Source of the DNA: Polaribacter reichenbachii
GTDB lineage: Bacteria; Bacteroidota; Bacteroidia; Flavobacteriales; Flavobacteriaceae
Reading direction: 5' to 3'
NCBI RefSeq assembly: GCF_001975665.1
Contig: NZ_CP019419.1
Coordinates: 62,001-126,000 of the forward strand
DNA: 64,000 nt
How positions within the stretch are numbered: position 1 is the stretch's first letter; every line of letters begins with the position of its first letter. The translations under genes and the position numbers were made by a program. Below the pieces are notes generated by a model. The model searched no databases. It was given only the letters and a program-made list of their open reading frames with translations, and was not told where the DNA came from. This document shows positions 17,460 through 27,753 of this stretch, in pieces.

Positions 17460-19787
17460 ATGAAAGTATTTCAATTAGCTTTTTTTCTATCAATATTTTT
17501 AGCAATCAATGGTTGCTCTAAACCAGAGAAATTTAAAAATCATATACAAAATTTTAATACTGATTGGTTTTTTAAAATATCTAAAGATAGTATTGATGAT
17601 AGTTCCTTTTTTTTAAATGATAATTTTTCTAATTGGGAAAAAGTCAGTTTACCTCATACTCCTAAAATTGAACCTAAAATAGTAAACAATCAATGGCAAG
17701 GAATTAGTTGGTATAAAAAGGAATTTACTATAGACAAAAAAATGAAAAATAAAAAACTATTTTTCAAATTTGAAGGTGCTATGAATATTGCCGAAGTTTG
17801 GATTAACAATAAGAAAATGATAAAACATCAAGGTGGATATTTACCATTTGTAATAGATTTTACTGATTTCGCAAAATTTGATAATCAAAATACAATTTCT
17901 GTTAAGCTTAATAATAAAGACAATCCTATTACAGGCCCTAAACCTTTAAAAAAATTAGATTTCAATACTTATGGTGGTATTTATAGAAATGTATGGTTAA
18001 TAACTAAAAATAAGCTCCATATTACAGATCCTATTTTTGCAAATAAAACTGCAAGTGGTGGCATTTTTGTAAAATATCCAAAAGTATCTAAAAAAGAAGC
18101 TACTGTTAATATTCAAACGCACATAAAAAACGAAAATACTAAAGCAAAATCTTTTGTTGTAAGAAATACACTTATTAAAAATGATAGTGTAGTTACTTTT
18201 ATAGATAGCGAAAAAAGTACCTTAAACCCAAGCAAAGAGAATGAAATAACAGTTAATTTAACTGTAAAAAAACCAAAACTTTGGTCTCCTCAATTCCCTA
18301 ATTTATACCAACTTAAAACAGAAATCATAAGTAATGGAGAAGTAATAGATAGCGAATTAACAACAATTGGTATAAAAACAATAAAGTTTATTGGACAAGA
18401 TTTCTATTTAAATGGAGAAAAAACGTTTCTAAGAGGTGTAAATCGTCATCAAGAATACCCCTACATAGGCTACGCACTTTCTGACAATGCAAATTATAGA
18501 GATGCAAAAAAAATTAAAGAAGCAGGCTTCGATTATGTAAGGTTGTCACACTATCCGCAAAGTAAATCTTTTATGAATGCTTGCGATGAATTGGGGATCG
18601 TTACAATTGATGCTATTTTGGGTTGGCAATATTTTAGTGAAAACAAAAAATTTCAAAAACATATTTTTCAAACGGCTAAAGATTTAATTCGAAGAGATAG
18701 AAATCACGCCTCTGTAATTGCTTGGGAAGTTTCTTTAAATGAATCTTGGATGCCAGAACCTTTTATCGACAAGTTAACTACCATTGCTCATCAAGAATAC
18801 CCAGGAAATCAATCGTTTACTGCAGGTTGGCAATCTTATGGTTATGATATTTATCTACAAGCAAGACAACATAGATTAAAACATTACGATGCAACCCTAA
18901 AAAAACCATACAACGTTTCAGAATATGGAGATTGGGAATATTATGCGATGAACGCAGGATTAAATCAAGATTCTTGGAATGGTTTACTACAACAAGAACG
19001 TTCTAGCAGACAATTGCGTACTGCAGGAGAAAGAGCTTTATTACAGCAAGCTACTAATATTCAAGAAGCCCATAATGATAACTTAAACACACCAGCTTTT
19101 GCAGATGGTTATTGGGTAATGTTCGATTATAATCGAGGATATGCAAATGATCTAGAAGCTTCTGGAATTATGGATATTTTTAGAATTCCGAAACCAGCTT
19201 ATTACTTTTACCAAAGCCAAAGAGATTTTGATGAATCTTATGGAAAACCAATGGTTTACATAGCTAATGAATGGAAAAAAAATAGTCCTTTAGATGTGCG
19301 AGTTTTTAGCAACTGTGATGAAGTTGAATTATTTTTAAACGGAAAAAGTTTGGGAAAACAAAAACCTGATACAAATAGAATTTCAAACAACTTAAAACAT
19401 CCTCCTTTTACATTTAAAATAAAATCCTTTAAAAAAGGTAAACTAGAAGCAAAAGGATATATCAATAATAAATTAAAATGTTCTGATGTAAAATTAACTC
19501 CAGAGCAAGCTACAAAAATTAATGTTGTTATAGATAATAATTACAAAGAGCTACAAGAAAGTGATACAGACATATTTTTTGTAAATGCATTTGTTGTAGA
19601 TAAAAACAATACATTAATTTCTGATTTTAAAGGTAAGGCTAAATTTATTGTAAAAGGCAATGGTGTGTTGATAGGAGATAATCCTGTAGCATTTGAAGCT
19701 GGAGTTGCATCAATAGTATTAAAAGCACATACTAAACTAAAAAATGTAGAAATTACAGCAACCTCTGTTGAATTAACAAATAATTGA
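17460..19787 (+). CDS. GH2-family beta-glycosidase lipoprotein (beta-galactosidase-like)
   Basis: The start is the ATG at 17460, because it begins the lipoprotein signal (MKVFQLAFFLSIFLAINGC); an upstream TTG in frame has no such support. The 775-residue protein shows the GH2 order: an N-terminal sugar-binding jelly roll (about 35-190, GISWYKKEF and YGGIYRNVWL), an immunoglobulin-like domain, then the TIM barrel (about 300-590). The acid/base is probably Glu428 (LNESW) and the nucleophile Glu488 (VSEYGDWEYY). A C-terminal Ig-like region (RVFSNCDEVELFLNGKSLG) follows, as in DUF4982-bearing GH2 enzymes. The SEYGDWEYY box resembles GH2 enzymes of marine polysaccharide loci, but I cannot name the substrate. 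The gene stands alone, upstream of the DUF6377 regulator. Confidence 0.87.
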   Translation: MKVFQLAFFLSIFLAINGCSKPEKFKNHIQNFNTDWFFKISKDSIDDSSFFLNDNFSNWEKVSLPHTPKIEPKIVNNQWQGISWYKKEFTIDKKMKNKKLFFKFEGAMNIAEVWINNKKMIKHQGGYLPFVIDFTDFAKFDNQNTISVKLNNKDNPITGPKPLKKLDFNTYGGIYRNVWLITKNKLHITDPIFANKTASGGIFVKYPKVSKKEATVNIQTHIKNENTKAKSFVVRNTLIKNDSVVTFIDSEKSTLNPSKENEITVNLTVKKPKLWSPQFPNLYQLKTEIISNGEVIDSELTTIGIKTIKFIGQDFYLNGEKTFLRGVNRHQEYPYIGYALSDNANYRDAKKIKEAGFDYVRLSHYPQSKSFMNACDELGIVTIDAILGWQYFSENKKFQKHIFQTAKDLIRRDRNHASVIAWEVSLNESWMPEPFIDKLTTIAHQEYPGNQSFTAGWQSYGYDIYLQARQHRLKHYDATLKKPYNVSEYGDWEYYAMNAGLNQDSWNGLLQQERSSRQLRTAGERALLQQATNIQEAHNDNLNTPAFADGYWVMFDYNRGYANDLEASGIMDIFRIPKPAYYFYQSQRDFDESYGKPMVYIANEWKKNSPLDVRVFSNCDEVELFLNGKSLGKQKPDTNRISNNLKHPPFTFKIKSFKKGKLEAKGYINNKLKCSDVKLTPEQATKINVVIDNNYKELQESDTDIFFVNAFVVDKNNTLISDFKGKAKFIVKGNGVLIGDNPVAFEAGVASIVLKAHTKLKNVEITATSVELTNN

Positions 19788-20226
19788 AATGATAATAAAA
19801 AGTAATAATATTTCAGTAGTTCATTTTTACAGCTTTATGCTCTTCTAATGTTTCATTAACTTAAGAATACGTCAACGGTACAAATTTATCATTTAAAAAA
19901 AAAGAATTCTCATTAAGAACTTGTTTTTGGAAAAACGGAAATGAGCTACCTATCTAAATAGGAATTAAAAAATATAGATTCTGCAACTTATTACAACAGA
20001 TTAAGAATTTCAATTGCTAATAAATAAAATTCTAGCTTCTAATTAATAATAAAATTCATTTACAAAAATAACTTGTAATTATTTAATATATATTCAATAA
20101 TAATTTCGATTTTATATTAGGGATTGTAAAAAATATTTTAATTATAATTTTATCTATTTGTTTGAGATAAATATTTACGAATTCTATTTAGTTATTCTTA
20201 AAATTTTATTTAGTTTTAAAAATTAA
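19788..20226. other. Intergenic region of 439 bases with possible gene debris
   Basis: No intact gene is present. Two short open stretches begin right after stop codons (around 19863-19955 and 19962-20027, the second ending SATYYNRLRISIANK) and may be leftovers of a lost gene. I do not recognise either. The last 200 bases are very AT-rich and must hold the promoter of the regulator gene; no clear motif stands out. Confidence 0.35.
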
Positions 20227-21885
20227 ATGATAATGATGTCAAAAATATTTCTACCCATTCTCTTTTTTTTATTTTTTTCTCCTTTAAATTCTCAAAATAA
20301 TCTTGATGACTTAATCACAAAGCTCGAAATAGAAATGTCTAAAAAGACAAGCTATCAAGAAGCTAAAGAATCACGAATAAAAAGTTTAAAAGACCTTTTA
20401 TCCGAAAAAGACATTACTCCAGAAAACAAATATTTTATCACTAATAAATTAATCGCTGAATATGCTTATTTCAGTTTTAATTCTTCACTTTTTTACATTG
20501 AAGAAAATTTAGCTTTGGCAAAAAAAATTGGAAACGACTTTTTTATAAAAGAATCTACCTTAAAACTTGCTAAACTTTTAGCTACTTCTGGTAGATATGA
20601 TGAATCTATAAATTTACTAGAAGAAATAAATTCATCAAATTTATCTAAAGAACTAATTATTGAATATTATAGTATTTTTAAAAGATGCTATTCAGAACTT
20701 AGAACCATTTCTAGGGTAAAAAACATAATAGATAAGTACAATACACTTTATTTAATCTATAAAGATTCTCTAAATTCACAAATTAAAAAACTGAAAAATA
20801 ATTCTAATTTATATTTAGCCATAAAAGAACAAAATTATAGAGATGAAGGCAACACTATAGAAGCACTAAAAATAAATGCTAAAAGATTGTCTTTAGCAAA
20901 AATGGGTACCAGAGAGTATGCACTTGTAACTTTTAATAGATCTTATATGAGTGCCGAAGTTGAAGGCAATAATCTAAATCAAAAAAAATATCTAATACTT
21001 TCTGCTATTTCAGATATACAAGCTGCAATTAAAGATAATGCTTCTTTAGCCAATTTAGCTGTAATATTTTTTGAAGAAGGTAATGTAGATAGAGCACATA
21101 AGTATATTAATTTTTCTTTTGAAGACGCTAAATTTTACAATTCTAAATTAAGGTTTTTAGACATCTCAAATGTATTACCTGTAATATCAAAATCTTATGA
21201 AACAAAAAATAATAAACAAACCAACAAACTTAAAAAGCAACTAATATTTATTAGTGTTCTTTCTTTAATATTAATGATCTCCATCTTTTTTATTATAAAA
21301 CAAAATAAAAAAATAAACCAAGGAAAAAAATATTTAAAAACAGCTAACCTACAACTCAAAGAATTAAACGAAAAACTAAGTTTTACTAATAGTGACCTTA
21401 AAAGACTATATGAAGAACTCTCTTCTGTAGATATAATTAAAGAACAATATATTGGAACATTTTTAAACTTATACTCAGAATATATAGACAAGTTAGATGT
21501 ATACAGAAAAACAGTTAGCAAATATATAATTACAAATAAAACCAAAGATTTACTAGAGTTAAGTAAATCTAAAAAGATTATTGAAAGCGAATTAAAAATA
21601 TTTTACGAAAATTTTGATAAATCTTTTTTACACATCTATCCAAACTTTATTAAAAATTTTAATGAACTCTTAAAAGAGGATGAAAGAATTATTGTAAAAG
21701 AAGACGACTCTTTAACTGTAGAATTAAGAATTTTTGCACTGATTCGATTAGGAATTACAAACAGCTCTAAAATCTCAAAAATATTAAGGTACTCTGTAAA
21801 TACAATCTACAACTATCGTGTAAAAATTAGAAACATCGCTATCAATAGAGAAGAATTTGAAGATATGGTTAAAAAAATTAAATAA
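20227..21885 (+). CDS. DUF6377-type membrane-bound transcriptional regulator
   Basis: The 552-residue protein has a signal peptide, a periplasmic helical tetratricopeptide-like region (about 24-330), one membrane span (about 337-360, FISVLSLILMISIFFI), a coiled coil (about 365-400) and a cytoplasmic part. It ends in a LuxR-like helix-turn-helix (FALIRLGITNSSKISKILRY, then SVNTIYNYRVKIRN). This is the layout of the DUF6377 regulators found next to SusCD genes in Bacteroidota, where they are thought to sense the glycan signal and control the locus. It directly precedes the first beta-glucan SusC gene on the same strand, so it is the likely local regulator. Three possible ATG starts lie within the first four codons. 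Confidence 0.85.
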   Translation: MIMMSKIFLPILFFLFFSPLNSQNNLDDLITKLEIEMSKKTSYQEAKESRIKSLKDLLSEKDITPENKYFITNKLIAEYAYFSFNSSLFYIEENLALAKKIGNDFFIKESTLKLAKLLATSGRYDESINLLEEINSSNLSKELIIEYYSIFKRCYSELRTISRVKNIIDKYNTLYLIYKDSLNSQIKKLKNNSNLYLAIKEQNYRDEGNTIEALKINAKRLSLAKMGTREYALVTFNRSYMSAEVEGNNLNQKKYLILSAISDIQAAIKDNASLANLAVIFFEEGNVDRAHKYINFSFEDAKFYNSKLRFLDISNVLPVISKSYETKNNKQTNKLKKQLIFISVLSLILMISIFFIIKQNKKINQGKKYLKTANLQLKELNEKLSFTNSDLKRLYEELSSVDIIKEQYIGTFLNLYSEYIDKLDVYRKTVSKYIITNKTKDLLELSKSKKIIESELKIFYENFDKSFLHIYPNFIKNFNELLKEDERIIVKEDDSLTVELRIFALIRLGITNSSKISKILRYSVNTIYNYRVKIRNIAINREEFEDMVKKIK

Positions 21886-22181
21886 CTAAATTTTACATTT
21901 TTTATCAAAATTTATATTTTAAATTACCCTAATCTTTATCTAAATTAACTTTTCAATCTACCTTAATATTACAAATATACTACTTTATTAAATCATTATA
22001 ATAAACCCAAAACTCTAAAATAATGATATTTATAGATTTTTACTTAAATGAAAATCTACTTTAATACTACTTCCTATTGTACTATAGTCAATGCTTCGTT
22101 TAATTTGTTAAATAATTCTAAAAAACTGTCTTAGATAAATTCTAAAAAAGTTTGAAACTAAAAACTAAATTAAACTTAAAC
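21886..22181. promoter_or_regulatory. Long leader and promoter region of the beta-glucan operon
   Basis: Nearly 300 bases separate the regulator from susC. The region has an inverted repeat at 22033-22058, and the transcription start of the whole SusCD operon must lie here. I cannot assign a -33/-7 pair with confidence. Confidence 0.45.
22033..22058. promoter_or_regulatory. Inverted repeat upstream of susC, candidate operator
   Basis: The arms TAGATTTT (22033-22040) and AAAATCTA (22051-22058) are perfect complements with a 10-base spacer, about 120 bases before the susC start. The size and spacing fit a dimeric regulator site; the nearby DUF6377 protein is the obvious candidate. Confidence 0.4.
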
Positions 22182-25100
22182 ATGAGAAAAAATCACTTAA
22201 ACTTTAAACTATTTGTTATTTTATCTCTTATAACAACTTGGGTTTCTTTGGCACAAGAAATTACAATAAGAGGTAATGTTTTAGACGAAACAGGAGAACC
22301 TATACCTGGTGTTAATATCCTTATAAAAAATACAACTAAAGGAACAGCAACAGATTTTGATGGCAAATTTACAATTGCGGCAAAAAAAGGAGATATTTTA
22401 ACCTTTAGCTATCTTGGTTATGCTAAACAAGACATTTTAATTAATACAGAAACAAATATATCTATAACTTTAGTACCTGATAATCGATTAGACGAAATAG
22501 TTGTAGTTGGTTATGGTACACAGAAAAAAAGTGTTGTTACTGGAGCCATTTCTGGTGTTAAACAAAGCGAATTAGAAGATTTACCCATAACAAGAGTAGA
22601 ACAAACATTACAAGGTAGAGTTTCTGGTATAACAATAGCTGCTAACTCTGGTCAGCCTGGTTCATCATCTACTGTTCGTGTTAGAGGTATTACTACACTA
22701 GGTAATAACGAACCACTTTGGGTAGTAGACGGAGTTGTAGTAGACTCTGGTGGAATTGGTTTTTTAAATCAGTCTGATATTGCTTCTGTAGAAGTTTTAA
22801 AAGATGCTGCTTCACAAGCAATTTATGGAGCTAGAGCTGCAACTGGTGTAATTTTAATCACTACAAAAAAAGGAAAATCTGGTAAAATAAGTGTCAATTA
22901 CAATGGATATACTGGTACTTCTTCTGCTGCTAGAAAATTAGACTTACTTAATGCTAGTCAATATGCTACTTTATTAAATGAAAAATCTGTTGCTGGTGGA
23001 GGAAACCTTATTTTTTCTGACCCACAATCTTATGGAGAAGGAACTGATTGGCAATCTGCTATTTTTAATGACAGTGCAAAAAGAACTAGCCATGAAGTTA
23101 GCTTAAGTGGTGGTAATAATACCTCTACATTTTACGCTTCTTTTGGTTATCTAGACCAAGAAGGTATTGTAATGAGTAATATTTCTAATTATTTAAGAAA
23201 GAATATTCGTTTAAACTCTACTCATAAAATTTCAGATAAAATAACTTTTGGACAATCTTTAGGTTATTCTAACGAAAAAAATGTGGGTATCGGTAATACC
23301 AATAGCGAATTTGGTGGGCCATTATCTTCTGCAATAAATTTAGATCCAATTACCCCTATAGTAGAAACAGATCCAATACTTGCCAATCAAGCTCCTTATA
23401 CAAATAACGGAATTTGGAAAGATGCTAATGGAAATCCTTATGGAATATCAACTTTAGTAGCACAAGAAATGTCTAACCCATTAGCTTACGAGCAAACACT
23501 TTTAGGTAATTATGGTTGGTCAGATAATTTTGTTGGTAATGCTTATCTAGAATTTGAACCAATTGAAGGCTTAAAATTTAAAAGTACTCTAGGTGGTAAA
23601 TTAGCTTACTGGGGCTATGACAGCTACACACCAGTTTCTTATTTAAATGCAGCAACTATTACCACACAAAACAATATTTCTAGAGGTAGAAATAAAGGTT
23701 TTGGATGGAATTTAGAAAACATAGTATCTTATTCTAAAGAAATTAAAAATCATAATTTTAATCTTTTAGTTGGGCAAGGGGTTTATGTAGATAATATTAC
23801 AACTGGCGAAAACGTAACTTATTTCGGAATTCCGGTTGATAATTATAAAGATGCATCATTTAACTTTAGTGTTCCTACAGATCAAATAACAGCTTCTGCC
23901 TACACAGGAAACGAACACCGAGTAACATCATTATTTTCTAGATTAACTTATAATTTTGATGAAAAATATTTATTTACTGCAATTGTAAGAAGAGATGGTT
24001 CTTCTAGATTTGGTTCTAACAATAAATATGGATTTTTTCCTTCATTTTCTGCTGGTTGGGTACCTTCTAAAGAAAATTTTTGGGTAGATAATGATATCGT
24101 TACTCAATTAAAAATTAGAGGTGGGTATGGTGTTACAGGTAATGATAATATTGGCGATTTTCAATACCTATCTACAATTGGTGGTGGTAGAAACTACACA
24201 GTTGGTACTTCTGGTTCTGTAACTATTGGTAACAGCCCTAACGCTCCATCAAATCCAGATTTAAAATGGGAAGAAACGAGTCAATTAAACATCGGTTTTG
24301 ATGCAAGATTATTTGATAATATTTCTGTTGCTTTTGATTGGTATAAAAAAGAAACTACAGGTATTTTACAAAGCATTACCATACCTGGTTATGTTGGTGC
24401 AATTGGAAGCCCAACTGGTAATGTTGCAGATATGGAAAATAAAGGTATTGATTTAGAAATTGGATATAATAAACAATTCAATGAAGTTAATTTTTCTATA
24501 AATGGTAACGTATCTTATTTAGAAAATGAAGTTACATTTTTAGGTAATGGTGTAGATTTTTTATCTGGTGGTGCAACAATACAGTCTAGTACCTACCCTA
24601 TTACAAGAACTCAAATTGGGCAACCTGTAAACTCATTCTACGGATTTAAAACGAATGGAATTTTTCAAAATCAAGAAGAAATTAATAATTATGTAAACTC
24701 TGCAGGTACTATAATTCAACCAAATGCACAACCTGGAGATTTTAAATGGGTTGATTTAGATGATGATGGAGATATTGATTCTGATGATAGAGATTTTCTA
24801 GGAAGCTCAATTCCTAAATTTACATACGGATTTACCTTAAATCTAGATTATAAGAATTTTGATCTTTTAGTATTTGGTCAAGGTGCAGCTGGTAATAAGA
24901 TTTTTCAAGGATTAAGAAGGTTAGATGTAGAAAATGCAAACTATCAAACATCTGCTTTGGGTAGATGGGTTGGAGAAGGAACATCAAACACTTTTCCAAG
25001 GTTAACTACAAACGATACTAACAATAACTTTTCTAACCCTTCTGATTTTTACTTAGAAGATGGCGATTATTTTAGAATTAAAACACTACAAGTGGGTTAC

Positions 25101-25292
25101 ACGCTTCCATCAGATGTGTCAAAAAAATATGGTGTTAGTAAATTAAGAATTTATTTAACTGCAGAAAACTTATTCACTTTCACAAAATATAGTGGATATG
25201 ATCCAGAAATTGGTGGTGGTATTTTTGGTATTGATCGTGGGTATTATCCTCAAGCCAAAACAAATCAAATTGGTATCAATTTACAATTTTAA
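22182..25292 (+). CDS. SusC-type TonB-dependent transporter (beta-glucan operon)
   Basis: The start is the ATG at 22182, which opens a normal signal peptide ending LAQ; an in-frame TTG 30 bases upstream is not needed. The 1036-residue protein has a carboxypeptidase-regulatory-like domain (about 25-105, GNVLDETGEPIPGVNILIKN), the conserved VVVGYGTQKKS box, a plug with RGITTLGNNEPLWVVDG, and a barrel ending in a typical aromatic-rich C-terminus (IGINLQF). It lacks an STN domain, so it is not FecR-regulated. It pairs with the SusD encoded 17 bases downstream and should import beta-glucan oligosaccharides. Confidence 0.95.
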   Translation: MRKNHLNFKLFVILSLITTWVSLAQEITIRGNVLDETGEPIPGVNILIKNTTKGTATDFDGKFTIAAKKGDILTFSYLGYAKQDILINTETNISITLVPDNRLDEIVVVGYGTQKKSVVTGAISGVKQSELEDLPITRVEQTLQGRVSGITIAANSGQPGSSSTVRVRGITTLGNNEPLWVVDGVVVDSGGIGFLNQSDIASVEVLKDAASQAIYGARAATGVILITTKKGKSGKISVNYNGYTGTSSAARKLDLLNASQYATLLNEKSVAGGGNLIFSDPQSYGEGTDWQSAIFNDSAKRTSHEVSLSGGNNTSTFYASFGYLDQEGIVMSNISNYLRKNIRLNSTHKISDKITFGQSLGYSNEKNVGIGNTNSEFGGPLSSAINLDPITPIVETDPILANQAPYTNNGIWKDANGNPYGISTLVAQEMSNPLAYEQTLLGNYGWSDNFVGNAYLEFEPIEGLKFKSTLGGKLAYWGYDSYTPVSYLNAATITTQNNISRGRNKGFGWNLENIVSYSKEIKNHNFNLLVGQGVYVDNITTGENVTYFGIPVDNYKDASFNFSVPTDQITASAYTGNEHRVTSLFSRLTYNFDEKYLFTAIVRRDGSSRFGSNNKYGFFPSFSAGWVPSKENFWVDNDIVTQLKIRGGYGVTGNDNIGDFQYLSTIGGGRNYTVGTSGSVTIGNSPNAPSNPDLKWEETSQLNIGFDARLFDNISVAFDWYKKETTGILQSITIPGYVGAIGSPTGNVADMENKGIDLEIGYNKQFNEVNFSINGNVSYLENEVTFLGNGVDFLSGGATIQSSTYPITRTQIGQPVNSFYGFKTNGIFQNQEEINNYVNSAGTIIQPNAQPGDFKWVDLDDDGDIDSDDRDFLGSSIPKFTYGFTLNLDYKNFDLLVFGQGAAGNKIFQGLRRLDVENANYQTSALGRWVGEGTSNTFPRLTTNDTNNNFSNPSDFYLEDGDYFRIKTLQVGYTLPSDVSKKYGVSKLRIYLTAENLFTFTKYSGYDPEIGGGIFGIDRGYYPQAKTNQIGINLQF

Positions 25293-25309
25293 CTAAAAAA
25301 CTTAAAAAG

Positions 25310-26818
25310 ATGAAATTAAAAAATATAAAAAATATAAATATTATACTACTCATATGTATTGTTATGATATCTTGTAGTGAAGAATATTTAGAAGTAACAC
25401 CTAAAGGTACTGCGTTAGAAGAAAACTATTATACCAATGAAGCTGAAGCTTATTCAGCACTAATAGCTGTTTATGATGTTATTGGTAAACAATCAAGAGG
25501 TTTTGAAAACATGATAGCCTTGTTAAATTCTGGATCAGACGATCATTATACAGGTGGTGGTAGTTCTTCAGACGGTTCTCAATTACAAGCATTTTCTAAT
25601 TATACAATTAGCGAATCTAACATTGGTACTAGTTACTGGAACGATTTTTATCAAGGTATTTTTAGAGCTAATATTTTATTAGTTAAACTTCCAGATATTG
25701 ACATGTCTGAAACAACAAAAAGTAGACTTGAAGCAGAAACCAAAGCATTAAGAGCAATATATTATTTTGAGCTAGTTAGGTTGTTTAAAAATATACCTTT
25801 AATTACTGCTCCTATACCAACATCAGAAATCTACAATATAGAACAAGCAGATCCTAATGAAGTATATGCACAAATAGAAACAGATTTATTAGGGGCAATT
25901 CCTAATTTACCAATCTCTTTAAATGTAGCTAACGAAGGTGGTAGATTAACTAAAGGAGCTGCAAAAGCAGTATTAGGTAAAGTATATTTATACCAAGGAA
26001 AAAATACAGAAGCAGCTGCTCAATTTGCTGAAATTAACGGAACTCCAGGTACAACAAGTTCTTACGGATATAAATTACTTGATAATTTTTCAGACTTATG
26101 GCAAATTAGTAACATTTATAACAGTGAATCTATTTTAGAAATTGCCCACACAGATCAGAGTAATGCTGATTGGTGGTTTTGGGGAGGAAGCGCAGACGAA
26201 GGAAACAGCCTAAATGTTATGGTTGGTCCAAGAGGCTATATAAGAAACAATAATTCTGCACCAGACTATGCTGCTGGTTGGGGATTTAATGTAATTACGC
26301 AAGATTTACACGATGCTTTGTTAGGAGATCCAAGGTTTGACGATACAATTGAAGACCTACAGGCTCTTAAAGATGCTGGAGATGTTTCTTTTGATGAAAG
26401 TTACCAACATACAGGTTATTATTTAAAAAAGTTTATGCCTTTAACTTCAGATGTTTCTACGGGTGGTGGTGCAAGTGTTTTAAACTATCAACAACACACT
26501 TATATGATACGTTTAGCAGACACATATTTATTAGAAGCTGAAGCATTAGGTGGTACAGGTACTCGTGCACAATCTTTATTAGATGCTGTTAGAGCTAGAG
26601 TAGGTTTACCTTCTATACCTGTATCTATAGAAGCCATTTTAAATGAGCGTAGATTAGAATTAGCTGGAGAAGGCCATAGATGGTACGACTTGGTTAGAAC
26701 TGATAAAGCTGCAAGTGCTTTAGCTAGTAAAGGGTTTGTTGCAGGAAAAAATGAAATTCTACCAATTCCTTTAGCTGAGTTAGAAAACACTTTGCTTGTA
26801 CAAAACCCTAATTATTAA
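25310..26818 (+). CDS. SusD-family glycan-binding lipoprotein (beta-glucan operon)
   Basis: The 502-residue protein has a lipobox at Cys22 (VMISC) and the SusD/RagB fold: an N-terminal segment with EEYLEVTPKG and a helical repeat region with FELVRLFKNIPLIT. The C-terminal half has ADTYLLEAEALGG, LNERRLELAGEGHRWYDLVR and the terminal LPIPLAEL box. It closes the SusC barrel and holds the glycan at the surface. Position two of the operon, 17 bases after susC. Confidence 0.95.
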   Translation: MKLKNIKNINIILLICIVMISCSEEYLEVTPKGTALEENYYTNEAEAYSALIAVYDVIGKQSRGFENMIALLNSGSDDHYTGGGSSSDGSQLQAFSNYTISESNIGTSYWNDFYQGIFRANILLVKLPDIDMSETTKSRLEAETKALRAIYYFELVRLFKNIPLITAPIPTSEIYNIEQADPNEVYAQIETDLLGAIPNLPISLNVANEGGRLTKGAAKAVLGKVYLYQGKNTEAAAQFAEINGTPGTTSSYGYKLLDNFSDLWQISNIYNSESILEIAHTDQSNADWWFWGGSADEGNSLNVMVGPRGYIRNNNSAPDYAAGWGFNVITQDLHDALLGDPRFDDTIEDLQALKDAGDVSFDESYQHTGYYLKKFMPLTSDVSTGGGASVLNYQQHTYMIRLADTYLLEAEALGGTGTRAQSLLDAVRARVGLPSIPVSIEAILNERRLELAGEGHRWYDLVRTDKAASALASKGFVAGKNEILPIPLAELENTLLVQNPNY

Positions 26819-26837
26819 TCTTTAAAATAAAAACATT

Positions 26838-27713
26838 ATGAACTTACATATAAAATTAAAATACATTTTTAAGTTTTTACCTTTAGTTTTAATAGGGTTG
26901 ATTTTTACATCTTGCCAACCAGAAGAATTAGGTGAAGGTAATGGTTTAACAGCTGATAATTTAGATGCAGATTTTACCATTTCTGAAATAACAGACGCAA
27001 ATAACACATATTCTTTAAATGCCATTAACAGCTACATATCATCTAGTTGGGATTTAGGTAAAGGAGGTGGATTTTCTTCTGGTGGTAATTCTGCAGAGGT
27101 GTTTTTTCCTGATGCTGGTACGTATACAGTACAACATAAAGTAACTGGTATAGGTGGGGTTTCTTCTGTATCTTCTCAAACTGTAAATGTTGCAACTTCA
27201 GACCCAATTGCTGGTAATATTGTTAAAGGTGGAAAATTTGAAGATGCTAGCGCTCATAGCGAATGGACTATTTTAAACATCAGCGCTTCTGGTGCAAACT
27301 GGACATTTAATGATGGTAGTGCTACCATTGTTGCAAGTGGTTGGAATCAACAAGCCATTTATCAACCTATTGAGGTTATTGCAAATAAAACTTATACAAT
27401 AGATATGATTGTTTCTGGTGATGGAAATGATGAAACTTGGTTTGAAGTTTTTGCAAGTACAGTAGAACCTGTACAGTGGAATGATTACGCAAGCAATGTG
27501 GTTATGGGTTTAAATACTTGGGGAGGCTGTGGTACTGGTTCTTTTAACGGAATACTTTCTTCTGTTGGTTGTGTAGATAGCTCTTATACTAGCTCTAAAA
27601 GTAATGAAGTAACTTTTGATACTTCTGGAACAATATACCTTGTTATAAAATGTGGTGGAAACCAAACTTCTGGAATCACAATTTCTAATGTAGAAATGAG
27701 AGGTAAAATTTAA
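26838..27713 (+). CDS. Surface glycan-binding lipoprotein with PKD-like and CBM-like domains
   Basis: The 291-residue protein has a lipobox at Cys26 (IFTSC). Residues about 42-120 look like a PKD/Ig-like domain (AGTYTVQHKVTGIGG). Residues about 125-291 form a beta-sandwich of carbohydrate-binding type (IVKGGKFEDASAHSEWTIL, GWNQQAIYQPIEV). No hydrolytic motif is seen. The third position after SusD, together with this architecture, matches the surface glycan-binding proteins of marine laminarin loci. Its likely job is to hold laminarin-like chains at the cell surface. A strong hairpin follows the gene. Confidence 0.8.
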   Translation: MNLHIKLKYIFKFLPLVLIGLIFTSCQPEELGEGNGLTADNLDADFTISEITDANNTYSLNAINSYISSSWDLGKGGGFSSGGNSAEVFFPDAGTYTVQHKVTGIGGVSSVSSQTVNVATSDPIAGNIVKGGKFEDASAHSEWTILNISASGANWTFNDGSATIVASGWNQQAIYQPIEVIANKTYTIDMIVSGDGNDETWFEVFASTVEPVQWNDYASNVVMGLNTWGGCGTGSFNGILSSVGCVDSSYTSSKSNEVTFDTSGTIYLVIKCGGNQTSGITISNVEMRGKI

Positions 27714-27753
27714 GAAAATTTAGATTTTTTTCAAATTATTTAAATTAATTGTT

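Noticed and set aside
22077..22086. Third copy of TTGTACTATA as evidence that the first beta-glucan operon shares the ECF regulon
   Set aside because: The orientation relative to the gene is opposite, this SusC has no STN domain, and a 10-mer of this composition can recur by chance in 64 kb.
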